Assembly (NCBI GenBank): GCA_003506795.1 | Contig: DNYO01000091.1 | Location: forward strand, 4,535 to 17,418 | Source: Deltaproteobacteria bacterium | GTDB taxonomy: Bacteria > Desulfobacterota > Syntrophorhabdia > Syntrophorhabdales > Syntrophorhabdaceae | Direction of reading: 5' to 3' | DNA length: 12,884 nt | Shown here: piece by piece, positions 1 through 6,801 of the stretch | Position numbering within the stretch: the stretch's first letter is position 1 | Layout: every line of letters begins with the position of its first letter | Notes under the pieces: generated by a model | Database searches by the model: none | Told to the model about the DNA's origin: nothing | The model's input: the letters and a program-made list of their open reading frames with translations, nothing else | Program-made: the position numbers and the translations under genes

Positions 1-1107
1 ATAGGCACACTTGCAGGAGGCATTGCCCACGACTTCAACAACCTCCTTGCGGCCGTCATTGGGTTCACCGAGATGGCGGTTGATGATGTCGACGATCGTC
101 CCCCGGTGCAGAATTACCTCAAAAACGTTCTCAAGGCAGCGATGAGGGGGCGGGACCTTGTGAGACAGATCCTTACTTTCAGTAGTATGGCCGGTTATGC
201 GAGAAACTCTGTAGCCCTATCTCCCCTTGTTACAGAGACGGTGCGGTTCCTGAGGGCATCCATTCCTGTTACCATTGAGATAAAACTCTCTACAACCGCC
301 AGCTCGGACACCGTTCTCGCAGACCCGACAGAGATCCAGCAGTTACTCATGAACCTGGCGACCAATGCCTCTCTGGCGATGGAAGAGAAAGGCGGTGTTT
401 TGGAGATCAGCCTCGCCGATATCGATATAACGCCGGATTCGCCCGTATTCGCAGAGGATGTAAAACCCGGGGAGTATGTTCAGGTTATAGTGAGGGATAC
501 AGGTACCGGCATGGCCCCTAACGTCATGAAACGGATCTTTGAGCCTTTCTTTACCACACGGGGCACTGGCATGGGTACAGGCATGGGCCTCTCCGTGGTG
601 TATGGGATTGTAAATGATCTGCAGGGAACAATCACCGTCGAGAGTGAACCCGGAATGGGCTCGACCTTTCGGGTCTTTCTGCCCAAGGCAGGCACGAAAC
701 CGAAAAAAGATCAGAGGTTGGCTCAAGGGGTCAGCACGGGGACCGAAAGCATACTTTTTGTCGATGATGAGGAGATGATCGTGGCATGGGGTCAGGGCAC
801 CCTTGAACGACTCGGCTACCGTGTGACGGCTACCACCGATCCCGCTGAGGCAGTGAAGATATTTTCTTCGGATCCTTCCGGCTTTGATCTTGTCATCACG
901 GATCAGGCCATGCCTGCAATGTCTGGAATGCGGCTTGCCAAAAAGCTTCTCAAGATACGACCCGATGTTCCTATAATTCTCTGTACCGGATACAGCGCGA
1001 CCGCTTCTCGGGAGAAGGCGAAAGAAGCAGGGATCAAAGAATTCATCATGAAGCCCTTTACCAGACATGAATTAGCGCAAGCAATCCGGTGCGCGATAGA
1101 CGCATAA
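1..1107 (+). CDS. Hybrid histidine kinase, 5'-truncated by window edge
   Basis: The reading frame is open from base 1, so the gene begins upstream; 368 residues are visible. The first visible residues carry the phosphoacceptor H-box (AHDFNN, His at visible residue 10). An HATPase follows, with N-box LLMNLATNAS, G1 DTGTGM, F-box FEPFF and a glycine-rich G2 (about residues 110-230). A C-terminal receiver (about 248-368) has the acidic pair DD, phosphoacceptor Asp in VITDQAMP (about 301), the T in CTGYS and the Lys in MKPF. The family autophosphorylates on His and passes phosphate to a receiver Asp; here the receiver is fused, so output must go through an unseen phosphotransfer partner or by reverse phosphotransfer. 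The sensor part lies outside the window, so the signal is unknown. The internal ATG at 73 is not the start, because the H-box lies before it in the same frame. The kinase core is paralogous to that of the gene at 4409. Confidence 0.95.
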   Translation: MGTLAGGIAHDFNNLLAAVIGFTEMAVDDVDDRPPVQNYLKNVLKAAMRGRDLVRQILTFSSMAGYARNSVALSPLVTETVRFLRASIPVTIEIKLSTTASSDTVLADPTEIQQLLMNLATNASLAMEEKGGVLEISLADIDITPDSPVFAEDVKPGEYVQVIVRDTGTGMAPNVMKRIFEPFFTTRGTGMGTGMGLSVVYGIVNDLQGTITVESEPGMGSTFRVFLPKAGTKPKKDQRLAQGVSTGTESILFVDDEEMIVAWGQGTLERLGYRVTATTDPAEAVKIFSSDPSGFDLVITDQAMPAMSGMRLAKKLLKIRPDVPIILCTGYSATASREKAKEAGIKEFIMKPFTRHELAQAIRCAIDA

Positions 1108-1260
1108 GGAGGAATTGACAAGCGCATCAAAATGAAGCGTGCGGGTTCGTTACGTTTGTATTCCGCGTAGACTTCTTTCCGTAATCGATACCCTCCTCCC
1201 TCGAGGGCGCGATATTGCTTTGTAGGTGTAACCGAAATTGTGACTCTCCCTTCTTTCTCA

Positions 1261-1346
1261 GATACTGTCAAAATCTTTCGCACAATTGAGCCATGGCGAC
1301 GGAAGTCAATGCAAAATGATTCGATAGTGTCAAAAATTTTTCGCAC
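1261..1346. repeat. Pair of 23-24 bp direct repeats
   Basis: Copies at 1261-1283 and 1323-1346 share GATA-TGTCAAAA and TTTCGCAC, with two substitutions and one single-base indel. Their starts are 62 bp apart. Short near-identical tandem copies of this length are typical of subterminal transposase-binding repeats in IS21-like elements, but the sequence differs from the repeats of the IS at 1764-4340. If it is an IS end, it belongs to a different, now degraded element. Confidence 0.6.
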
Positions 1347-1376
1347 TTTCCATCAAAGCCTTCACCAATCCATCGA

Positions 1377-1477
1377 GCGGGGGGCCTCCGGGCAGCCGGT
1401 AGCGGAGGAGCACGGGACCCGAAAGCGGTTAACAGGTGTGATCCGTAGCGTGGCTGACCGGAGAATGAGGCCCCCGC
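1377..1477. repeat. Long imperfect GC-rich inverted repeat (about 100 bp)
   Basis: The left arm begins GCGGGGGGCCTC (1377-1388). The reverse complement of the right arm begins GCGGGGGCCTC (1467-1477). Further in, CGGGCAGCC on the left pairs with a segment reading CGGTCAGCC on the reverse complement of the right, and both arms continue with TA and CGGA. A 6-nt bulge (GAGAAT side) and a few mismatches interrupt the stem, and the loop of about 35 nt contains the palindrome GTTAAC. A shorter alternative hairpin CCTCCG/CGGAGG lies inside the left arm. It could be a structured RNA, a small palindromic mobile element or an IS-end remnant; I do not recognise it. Confidence 0.5.
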
Positions 1478-1653
1478 GGACCTCGCACAATGGAGAAAAC
1501 TCCGCCCTTCAATAGTTTCATTGGTTTTTCTGGTAATCATTTGATAATGAGAATCTTCGACAACCAAGGATGCAATGCAGATGGTCCCAGGTAGTTTCAT
1601 CGCAGCTTTCAGACGGAAAGAGGCGAACTAAACCTGGGGTTTTCTCTTAATTT

Positions 1654-1670
1654 TCGACGAAGATCGTCGA
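1654..1670. promoter_or_regulatory. Short palindrome, possible operator
   Basis: TCGACGA-aga-TCGTCGA is a perfect inverted repeat with 7-base arms and a 3-base centre, lying about 90 bp upstream of the weak -35 that precedes the IS. No regulator can be assigned, and a chance occurrence is possible. Confidence 0.3.
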
Positions 1671-1734
1671 TGAAATAATCAGGCACATTGTTATCTCTTT
1701 TACGTATGATTGGTAAAAACAGTGTATCAGTCAG

Positions 1735-1757
1735 GATAAATACAGGTTGGATTTATC
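1735..1757. promoter_or_regulatory. Inverted repeat GATAAAT-N9-ATTTATC next to IS insertion point
   Basis: Perfect 7-base arms at 1735-1741 and 1751-1757 are separated by nine bases. The right arm overlaps the weak -35 hexamer TTGGAT (1747-1752) proposed for the downstream kinase gene before the IS landed. The arrangement suits a dimeric DNA-binding protein acting on that ancestral promoter; this is inference only. Confidence 0.35.
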
Positions 1758-1763
1758 TGTATG
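1758..1763. repeat. Target site duplication (left copy)
   Basis: TGTATG immediately precedes the IS left end and is repeated exactly at 4341-4346, immediately after the right end. A 6-bp duplication falls in the usual IS21-family range (4-8 bp). Confidence 0.85.
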
Positions 1764-1820
1764 TGTCCATTCCGCTCTACTCGAACATTAATTCCGGTTT
1801 TATCCGAACGGTGTTTTAGT
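1764..1820. repeat. IS21 left terminal inverted repeat with two subterminal repeats
   Basis: The terminal repeat starts at 1764. Two copies of the internal repeat begin at 1781 (tcgaacattaattccg) and 1804 (ccgaacggtgttt), exactly 23 bp apart. They match, in inverse orientation, the repeats at the right end. Multiple repeats at the ends are a known IS21-family trait and are thought to bind the transposase. Confidence 0.8.
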
Positions 1821-1861
1821 TCTTCTCCATCAGCCAACCTTACTCTATAAAAGTGTTCGAT

Positions 1862-2599
1862 TCATGTCAATCCCGCATGCGTCTTTCTCATCGATTCTCC
1901 CGACAGTATGATCTTGTGTGCATTGTGGATCACCCGGTCGCAAATGGCGTCGGCAAGGGTTGGATCCCCGATCACGCCGTGCCACATGTCGATGGGAAGC
2001 TGGCTTGCAATGATGGTTGATCGCACCTGGTGGCGATCTTCCAGGATCTCTAAAAGGTCTCTTCGTGTCTCGTCTGTAAAGGGATTGAGTCCCCAATCAT
2101 CAATGATAAGCAGTTTCATTCTTTGCAGTCTCTGGAGCAGCTTGATATAGCTCCCATCGGCTCGTGCCACTTTCAGTTCCTGAACGAGCCTCGGCATACG
2201 GACATAGAGGGCGCTGATGCCGCTGCGGATGGCGCTCGTTCCGAGGGCGCAGGTAATAAACGTCTTTCCGACCCCTGTCGGGCCGATGATGATCAGGTTG
2301 TGGTGGCTTCTGATCCAGTCATTCTGACAGAGACGGAAGAACCCGTCTTTTGTCATGCCCCTTCGTGCCCGGAAGTCGATATTTTCAAAGCAGGCCGACG
2401 GATAGCGGAAGTGGGCCTTGGAGGCCAGAGTCTTCAGCCGGCGGTTTTCCCGGTACAGTGTCTCTTTATCAACGAGGACGCCCAGCCTTTCCTCAAAGCT
2501 GAGATCGTTGTACTGCGGGTTGTTCATCTGCTCCTTCAGGCCTTCTGTCATTCCAAAGAGCTTCATGAGAAAAAGCTTTTCGATCGTTGCCTCAATCAT
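1862..2599 (-). CDS. istB: IS21-family transposition helper ATPase IstB
   Basis: A 245-residue AAA+ ATPase of normal length for IstB. Walker A is GPTGVGKT (about residues 106-113), Walker B is LLIIDD (about 163-168), a sensor-type IASQLP lies near 198-202, and the C-terminal DRVIHNAHKI...SGESMRK stretch is typical of the family. IstB assembles on DNA, helps choose the target and stimulates the IstA transposase. Its ATG (2597-2599) lies inside the last codons of istA; the two genes overlap by 8 bases, which suggests translational coupling. The stop codon sits about 100 bp inside the left end of the element. I see no frameshift or lost motif. Confidence 0.95.
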   Translation of the reverse strand: MIEATIEKLFLMKLFGMTEGLKEQMNNPQYNDLSFEERLGVLVDKETLYRENRRLKTLASKAHFRYPSACFENIDFRARRGMTKDGFFRLCQNDWIRSHHNLIIIGPTGVGKTFITCALGTSAIRSGISALYVRMPRLVQELKVARADGSYIKLLQRLQRMKLLIIDDWGLNPFTDETRRDLLEILEDRHQVRSTIIASQLPIDMWHGVIGDPTLADAICDRVIHNAHKIILSGESMRKTHAGLT

Positions 2600-4142
2600 G
2601 GTCCGCCTCCGTGTAATAGCTTTGTCCTCTCACGTTCGCATGAAGAGGGATTATCGTCTGCTGCCCATCGGACGATACATTCTCCAGTCCCCGCTCAAGG
2701 AGGGATTTCACGCTTTTGTAGTTGTATGCCTGAAGATCGAGCGCCCGGCGGCAGGCCTGTTCCATCCGCTCGGGAGGATAGAGCCTGGCAAGGCGAATGA
2801 GCCCCAGGCAGCTGCGATACCCGTGCTCGGCATGTTCCCTGTGCTGCATGATCGCCTCCATGAGCTGCCGCGTCTTTGGCCCTATCTTCTCTCCCCACGA
2901 CTTGATGCGCTCGGGCGTCCACTCGAGATACCGCCGGTGCTCGTGGGGCATGTGGCGTTTATCCGTGATGAAGGCGCCCGGTTTGTCGACTCTCATGTGA
3001 GACGCGACGCGTCTGCCCCGGTGGTAGATCTCGACGATGGACGAGGTGTAGCTGATATCCACCTTTTCTCCATGGAGCGTGTAGGGGACGCTGTAGTGTG
3101 TCTTGGTCACATCCACATGGTAATCGATATGGACCGTCGCTTTTTTCCAGGAGGTCATGGTGTAGCGTTCAAGGGGCAGCGGTTTCAGGGCCGGTCTATC
3201 GATCTCGAGAAAAAGGTCATAGCGGGACTTGTTGATGCCCGCCATAGGACGCTCGTTGAGTGCCTTTGTCTCCTCTATAATGGCGTCATTCAATTCCCGT
3301 AAGCTGAAGACAGTCCTGTTTCGAAGTTTTGCCAGGATGCGCCTCTGGGCCTGAAGGACACCGTTTTCCACTTTCGCCTTGTCCCTGGGCCTGCGGACCC
3401 TCGTCGGCAGGACAGCGACATGGTAGTGCTCTGCCATGGCCGCAAAGGCCCTGTTGATATCGGGCTCATAGTAGGACGGATGGGTGACGACTGAACGTGC
3501 ATTGTCGGGTACGAGATATTCGGTCGAGCCGCCATAGAACTCGAAGGCGCGGATGGTGCAATCGATGAAGCTCCCGGTTGTTTGATCGGGAGTGGCCCGG
3601 GCAAAAAGGTACGAGCTTGCTCCGAGGACACAGATGAAGAGGTCGGCATCTATGATCTTTCCTGTTGCCGGGTCCTGGTAGCGCGGCCTGTCGCCGGAGA
3701 AGTCGATGAACATCTTCTCTCCCGCCTTGTGGGTAAAGCGCATGACGGAGTCCGCCTTCTTTCTCCATTGGGCATAGAGTTCATAAAAGCGGCTCTGCTC
3801 GTATCCGTCAGGATTCTCCTTCTTGTACTCTTCGTGCAGGAGCGACAGCGTGACCCCTTTCTTCGTCATCTCTTTTGACAGATAGACAAAGTCCGGCAGC
3901 GGTTTCCCCGGGACTTTCTTCTCGTCGGGGAAAAGGAGTTTCTCCAGTTCCTCATCCCCCATGACAGCTATCTCTGCATAGGGAACGCCGAGTTCTCGCA
4001 ATTTCTCGACATACATATGGGCGGTGGACGTCGAGATGTCGCACGCCCTGGCAATGGCACGCACACCCAGTTTAAATTCCAGTAACAATCGTGCCGCCTC
4101 TTTCAGTTTCCTCACGGGTATCCTCCTCCCTTTCTTTTTCAT
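2592..4142 (-). CDS. istA: IS21-family transposase IstA
   Basis: A 516-residue DDE transposase. An N-terminal helix-turn-helix (about residues 11-50, containing VRAIARACDISTSTAHMYVEK) would bind the terminal repeats. The RNase-H-like core supplies the metal-binding triad: Asp147 in FIDFSGD, Asp213 in VPDNARS and Glu259 in KVENGV, with 45 residues between the last two. A C-terminal beta-rich region follows. The frame is open for 13 codons further upstream (to 4181), but I chose the ATG at 4140-4142 because GGGAGGG lies just before it at good spacing. The enzyme cuts and joins the IS ends; with IstB it forms the full transposition machinery. It looks intact. Confidence 0.95.
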   Translation of the reverse strand: MKKKGRRIPVRKLKEAARLLLEFKLGVRAIARACDISTSTAHMYVEKLRELGVPYAEIAVMGDEELEKLLFPDEKKVPGKPLPDFVYLSKEMTKKGVTLSLLHEEYKKENPDGYEQSRFYELYAQWRKKADSVMRFTHKAGEKMFIDFSGDRPRYQDPATGKIIDADLFICVLGASSYLFARATPDQTTGSFIDCTIRAFEFYGGSTEYLVPDNARSVVTHPSYYEPDINRAFAAMAEHYHVAVLPTRVRRPRDKAKVENGVLQAQRRILAKLRNRTVFSLRELNDAIIEETKALNERPMAGINKSRYDLFLEIDRPALKPLPLERYTMTSWKKATVHIDYHVDVTKTHYSVPYTLHGEKVDISYTSSIVEIYHRGRRVASHMRVDKPGAFITDKRHMPHEHRRYLEWTPERIKSWGEKIGPKTRQLMEAIMQHREHAEHGYRSCLGLIRLARLYPPERMEQACRRALDLQAYNYKSVKSLLERGLENVSSDGQQTIIPLHANVRGQSYYTEADHD

Positions 4143-4205
4143 CTGCCCTCCCATAATGTGGTGAAGTGGGCAGTGTAGCACGTGGGGCAGAGTTGAGAAG
4201 AGTTT

Positions 4206-4340
4206 CCGATTTTAACCGAACACTGATTCCGATTGCGGAAGAAAAGTGTTCGAGGAAAATCGGAATTACCGTTCGGTTATTACCGGAATTGGTGTTCGAC
4301 TAAAATCGGAATTGGTGTTCGAGTTGGAGCGGATTTTACA
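4206..4340. repeat. IS21 right terminal inverted repeat with 23-bp-spaced repeats
   Basis: Copies of CGGAATTGGTGTTCGA begin at 4284 and 4307 (identical over 16 bases). A variant, cggaattaccgttcgg, begins at 4261 and a fourth, weaker copy ends at 4253. The 3' ends of all four are 23 bp apart (4253, 4276, 4299, 4322), about two helical turns, so they face the same side of the DNA. A further copy in the opposite orientation lies near 4216-4231. The element ends ...GGATTTTACA at 4340. Confidence 0.85.
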
Positions 4341-4346
4341 TGTATG
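4341..4346. repeat. Target site duplication (right copy)
   Basis: TGTATG directly follows the right IS end and is identical to 1758-1763. One more matching T (4347) is explained by the first base of the IS. Confidence 0.85.
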
Positions 4347-4351
4347 TTTGC

Positions 4352-4357
4352 TATAGT
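4352..4357 (+). promoter_or_regulatory. Candidate -10 of the kinase gene, separated from its -35 by the IS
   Basis: TATAGT (5 of 6 to consensus) lies 52 bases before the kinase ATG. If the IS and one target copy are removed, TTGGAT (1747-1752, only 3 of 6 to consensus) falls 16 bp upstream, a workable spacing. In the present arrangement the correctly spaced bases belong to the IS right end and do not resemble a -35. The call rests on one good and one weak hexamer. Confidence 0.35.
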
Positions 4358-4408
4358 ATGGGAAATGTCTTGATACATCGGCACTCTTTATCACGATAGG
4401 GAGACCAG

Positions 4409-6430
4409 ATGAAAGATCCGTACGGAACACATCAAGAACCGCCCGACGAGATACTCGCCTTAAAGCAAAGAATCAAAGAACTGGAACAATCGGAAGTCGA
4501 ACGCCGTGAGATCGAAAAGGCCCTCAAAGAGAGCGAGGAAAGGTATCGTCAGCTTGTGGAAGGCGTCAGTAAGGGTGTCTTTGTCGCGCAGGACGGTATG
4601 CTCAAGTTTGTAAATCCTATGGGCGTGGAGATTTTAGGCCACTCACAACATGATCTCACCACGCTGCCCTTCACACATTTCATCCACCCCGACGATCGTA
4701 ATATGGTGATGGAACGCCACATGAGGCGGGTGACGGGAGAGAAATTCGCGACCAGGTATGACTTCCGGATATTAACCAGCGGCGGAAACATCCGATGGGT
4801 AGAATTGGATTCGGTCACGATACAATGGGAGCACAGGCCGGCTGTACTGGTCTTCATTAGCGACATCACCGACCGCAAGCAGGCGGAGGACGAGATCCTG
4901 CTTGAAAGGGAGAAGTTGAAAACCCTGTCCGACAACGCGCCCTTCGGCATGGTGCTTCTTAACAAGGCGGGTTGTTTTACCTATATCAACCCGAAATTTA
5001 CAGACCTGTTGGGGTATGACCTGTCCGATATCCCTGATGGCAGAACATGGTTCAAAAAGGCCTATCCTGACACCGAATACAGGCGGGGGGCCGTATCGGC
5101 CTGGCTCAAGGACTTCAGTGATGCGGGTCCCGGCGCACAGAAACAGAAGGTCTTCACCGTTACGTGCAAGGATGGAACCCAGGCGATCATGAGGTTCACC
5201 CCTTCCGTGCTGGCCTCAGGTGATTATCTGATGACCTGCGAGGACATCACCGAACTGCGCCGTCTCGAATCACACCTTCGCCAGGCCCAGAAGATGGAAT
5301 CCATAGGCACCCTGACGGGCGGTGTCGCCCACGACTTCAACAATATTCTTTCTGCCCTGATGGGATACGCCTCCCTCATGCAGGTGAAGATGGACAAGGA
5401 CAGCCCCTTGCGGCCCTATGTGGACCAGGTCCTGTCGGCTTCCCGGAAGGCCGCCGATCTTACCCGGAGCCTGTTGGCTTTCTCCAGGCAGCAACCCGTC
5501 ACGCTTGCGCCGCTTGATATGAACACTACAATAGAATCGACAAAGAAATTGCTCAAGAGGCTCCTGACAGAGGATATCGAACTGCGCACATCCCTTGCAA
5601 AGGAAGATACCGTTGTCATGGCCGACAGGTCGCAGATCGACCAGATCCTCTTCAACCTCGTTACGAACGCGAGGGATTCCATGCCGAAAGGGGGCACGCT
5701 CATCGTAAAGACGGGTATCGCCGACATGGACAGCAGGTTCACCAGGGCTCACGGGTTCGGGAAGCCGGGGAGGTACGTGGTGATAACCATCTTAGATACG
5801 GGTGAGGGTATGGATGAGGCAACGCAGGGGAAGATCTTCGACCCCTTCTTCACAACTAAAGAGACCGGCAAAGGAACGGGACTCGGCCTTGCCATTGTCT
5901 ATAGCATCGTGAAACAACACGAGGGGTACATTACCGTATACAGCGAACTGAACCGGGGCACTGCCTTCCGTATCTATCTCCCCGCGGTGAAAGCGAGAGC
6001 GGATCATGAAGAGAATGCGATATTTCCTGTGACAACAGGAAATGAAACGATCCTGATCGCGGAAGACAACGAAGAAGTGAGGCGATTCATGCGGGAAGCG
6101 CTCAGCGAATACGGCTACAGGATCATCGAAGCGATAGACGGCGAAGATGCGATAAACAAATTCAACCTACACGGGGGCATAGACCTCATCATTGTCGATT
6201 CCGTGATGCCGAAAAAGAACGGCCGTGAGGTCTACGAAGAGATACACAGGATCAATCCCCGTATAAAGGTTCTCTTTACGAGCGGGTACACGAAGGATAT
6301 CGTCCTCAATAAGGGGATCGAGGACAAGGAGTTCGACTTCATTGCCAAACCGCTGTTGCTCGATGAACTTCTCCGGAAGATCCGCGAGGTGCTGGACAGA
6401 CATCCGCGAAATCCTTCCTTAAGTGGATAA
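4409..6430 (+). CDS. PAS-PAS hybrid histidine kinase with C-terminal receiver
   Basis: A 673-residue predicted soluble kinase; I see no membrane segment. Order: N-terminal coiled coil (about 12-45); PAS 1 (about 45-155, ending in ITDRKQAE); PAS 2 (about 170-285); H-box GGVAHDFNN with phosphoacceptor His308; HATPase with N-box LFNLVTNARDSM, G1 DTGEGM (Asp463), F-box FDPFF and G2 GKGTGLGLAI; receiver (about 545-665) with acidic pair ED, phosphoacceptor Asp597 in IIVDSVMP, Thr624 and Lys647. PAS domains suggest an intracellular cue such as redox state or a small ligand, but no ligand can be inferred. AGGGAG lies 5 bases before the ATG. The IS inserted just upstream may have altered expression. 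No separate DNA-binding response regulator is next to it; the activator at 6802 has no receiver, so a direct phosphorelay between the two is not supported. Confidence 0.95.
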   Translation: MKDPYGTHQEPPDEILALKQRIKELEQSEVERREIEKALKESEERYRQLVEGVSKGVFVAQDGMLKFVNPMGVEILGHSQHDLTTLPFTHFIHPDDRNMVMERHMRRVTGEKFATRYDFRILTSGGNIRWVELDSVTIQWEHRPAVLVFISDITDRKQAEDEILLEREKLKTLSDNAPFGMVLLNKAGCFTYINPKFTDLLGYDLSDIPDGRTWFKKAYPDTEYRRGAVSAWLKDFSDAGPGAQKQKVFTVTCKDGTQAIMRFTPSVLASGDYLMTCEDITELRRLESHLRQAQKMESIGTLTGGVAHDFNNILSALMGYASLMQVKMDKDSPLRPYVDQVLSASRKAADLTRSLLAFSRQQPVTLAPLDMNTTIESTKKLLKRLLTEDIELRTSLAKEDTVVMADRSQIDQILFNLVTNARDSMPKGGTLIVKTGIADMDSRFTRAHGFGKPGRYVVITILDTGEGMDEATQGKIFDPFFTTKETGKGTGLGLAIVYSIVKQHEGYITVYSELNRGTAFRIYLPAVKARADHEENAIFPVTTGNETILIAEDNEEVRRFMREALSEYGYRIIEAIDGEDAINKFNLHGGIDLIIVDSVMPKKNGREVYEEIHRINPRIKVLFTSGYTKDIVLNKGIEDKEFDFIAKPLLLDELLRKIREVLDRHPRNPSLSG

Positions 6431-6653
6431 GGCAGATTTATTTTTAAAACATCCTGGAGTTCGGATGTTGGTCGATAGTTTGTTCATTGCATAATGATAA
6501 GAATTTGAACCCCGATTACGTAATTGCCCGACCCCGATCAGTATGTCCAGCCTGGATATTTTCTTTCGATTTTGTCGATCTTCTCCGAGAACATAAAGGC
6601 AATTTTCTCTTGGAATAGCGATCATTCAGGAGCGGTGATGTCTTTGCAAAGGG
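6431..6653. other. Intergenic stretch downstream of the kinase
   Basis: No gene is seen. The stretch is AT-rich near the kinase stop and contains one stem-loop (6448-6469). The rest, up to the promoter at 6654, shows no motif that I can assign. Confidence 0.5.
6448..6469. terminator. Stem-loop after the kinase gene, weak terminator candidate
   Basis: AACATCC and GGATGTT form a perfect 7-bp stem around an 8-nt loop, 18 bases after the kinase stop codon. No T-run follows on the + strand, and an A/T-rich tract lies on its upstream side. It is therefore a poor intrinsic terminator for the kinase and may act only in mRNA 3'-end stability. Confidence 0.35.
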
Positions 6654-6682
6654 TTGACATTAAAGGGTTCAGCCCTTATAAT
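6654..6682 (+). promoter_or_regulatory. Perfect consensus sigma-70 promoter of the activator gene
   Basis: TTGACA (6654-6659), a 17-bp spacer and TATAAT (6677-6682): both hexamers match the consensus at all six positions with the ideal spacing. Transcription should start near 6689-6690, giving a leader of about 110 nt to the ATG at 6802. Such a strong promoter before a regulator gene is unusual and would normally be restrained; see the inverted repeat overlapping it. Confidence 0.85.
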
Positions 6683-6695
6683 GGCTAAATAAGGG
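6673..6695. promoter_or_regulatory. Operator-like inverted repeat over the -10 and start site
   Basis: CCCTTAT (6673-6679) and ATAAGGG (6689-6695) form a perfect 7-N9-7 inverted repeat covering the -10 hexamer and the predicted +1. AAGGG in the spacer (6663-6667) is another half-like copy, and CCCTTAT occurs again at 6744-6750 in the leader. A dimeric repressor bound here would block RNA polymerase. In RNA it could also form a hairpin at the very 5' end, so DNA and RNA roles cannot be separated from sequence alone. Confidence 0.5.
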
Positions 6696-6735
6696 ACGGG
6701 ATGGCTTCTACTGGTATTTCCTCATCATTGTTGTA

Positions 6736-6756
6736 GGTCCCGGCCCTTATCGGACC
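6736..6756 (+). promoter_or_regulatory. Leader stem-loop in the activator 5' UTR
   Basis: GGTCC and GGACC can pair around an 11-nt loop that contains a further copy of CCCTTAT. A CCGG pair offers alternative pairing. The element is short and no riboswitch class is recognised. Confidence 0.3.
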
Positions 6757-6801
6757 GGCAAAATATCGCGTACGATTTTTGTTTGGCCTTTGGGGACGGC
6801 A

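Larger units (their letters stand above)
1108..1757. other. Gene-poor intergenic region
   Basis: About 650 bases between the kinase stop codon and the insertion sequence. I see no open frame with both a ribosome-binding site and a recognisable product. Open frames on both strands (for example about 1240-1515 + and 1268-1600 -) overlap each other and the repeats and look fortuitous. The region holds a direct-repeat pair (1261-1346), a long GC-rich imperfect inverted repeat (1377-1477), a short palindrome TCGACGA-aga-TCGTCGA (1654-1670) and an inverted repeat next to the IS insertion point (1735-1757). The mixture of GC-rich and AT-rich blocks suggests remnants of older mobile DNA, which is an inference. 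Confidence 0.6.
1764..4340 (-). mobile_element. Complete IS21-family insertion sequence, 2577 bp
   Basis: The element carries istA and istB, both on the minus strand with overlapping ends, the family's usual order and coupling. The ends are inverted repeats beginning TGT on the left and ending ACA on the right. The left end (TGTCCATTCCGCTC) and the reverse complement of the right end (TGTAAAATCCGCTC) align without gaps for 14 bases, then share ACTCGAACA and AATTCCG after a one-base indel. Subterminal copies of the cgaac...ttccg repeat recur every 23 bp. An exact 6-bp direct duplication flanks the element. Both genes are open and all catalytic motifs are present, so it looks intact and recent, possibly still mobile. 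Confidence 0.93.

Noticed and set aside
343..1068. Long minus-strand open frame opposite the first kinase
   Set aside because: It is antisense to a clear kinase/receiver coding sequence, has no recognisable domain, and its composition follows from the codon pattern of the real gene.
1377..1477. Integron attC site
   Set aside because: The imperfect hairpin shape is suggestive, but the ends do not show the conserved RYYYAAC/GTTRRRY boxes and no integrase or cassette genes are nearby.
903..1600. Overlapping open frames on both strands (903-1346 -, 1240-1515 +, 1268-1600 -) in the gap after the first kinase
   Set aside because: They overlap each other, run through the repeats and the GC-rich hairpin, lack ribosome sites and show no recognisable domain; at most they are remnants.
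2418..3302. Plus-strand open frame across the IS genes
   Set aside because: It is antisense to istB and istA, both of which have full family motifs. The translation looks random and Arg/Pro-rich.
4143..4181. Thirteen extra N-terminal codons for IstA
   Set aside because: The GGGAGGG ribosome site lies inside this stretch and directs initiation to the ATG at 4140-4142, just before the basic KKKGRR start.
4236..4322. Regularly spaced repeats that could suggest a CRISPR array
   Set aside because: The repeats are 16-18 bp with only 5-7 bp between them, sit at an IS21 terminus and have inverted counterparts at the other end. They are transposase-binding repeats.
6790..6792. TTG as start of the sigma-54 activator
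   Set aside because: There is no ribosome-binding site upstream of it. ATG 6802 has GGGGA at suitable distance, and ATG 6835 is a fair alternative.
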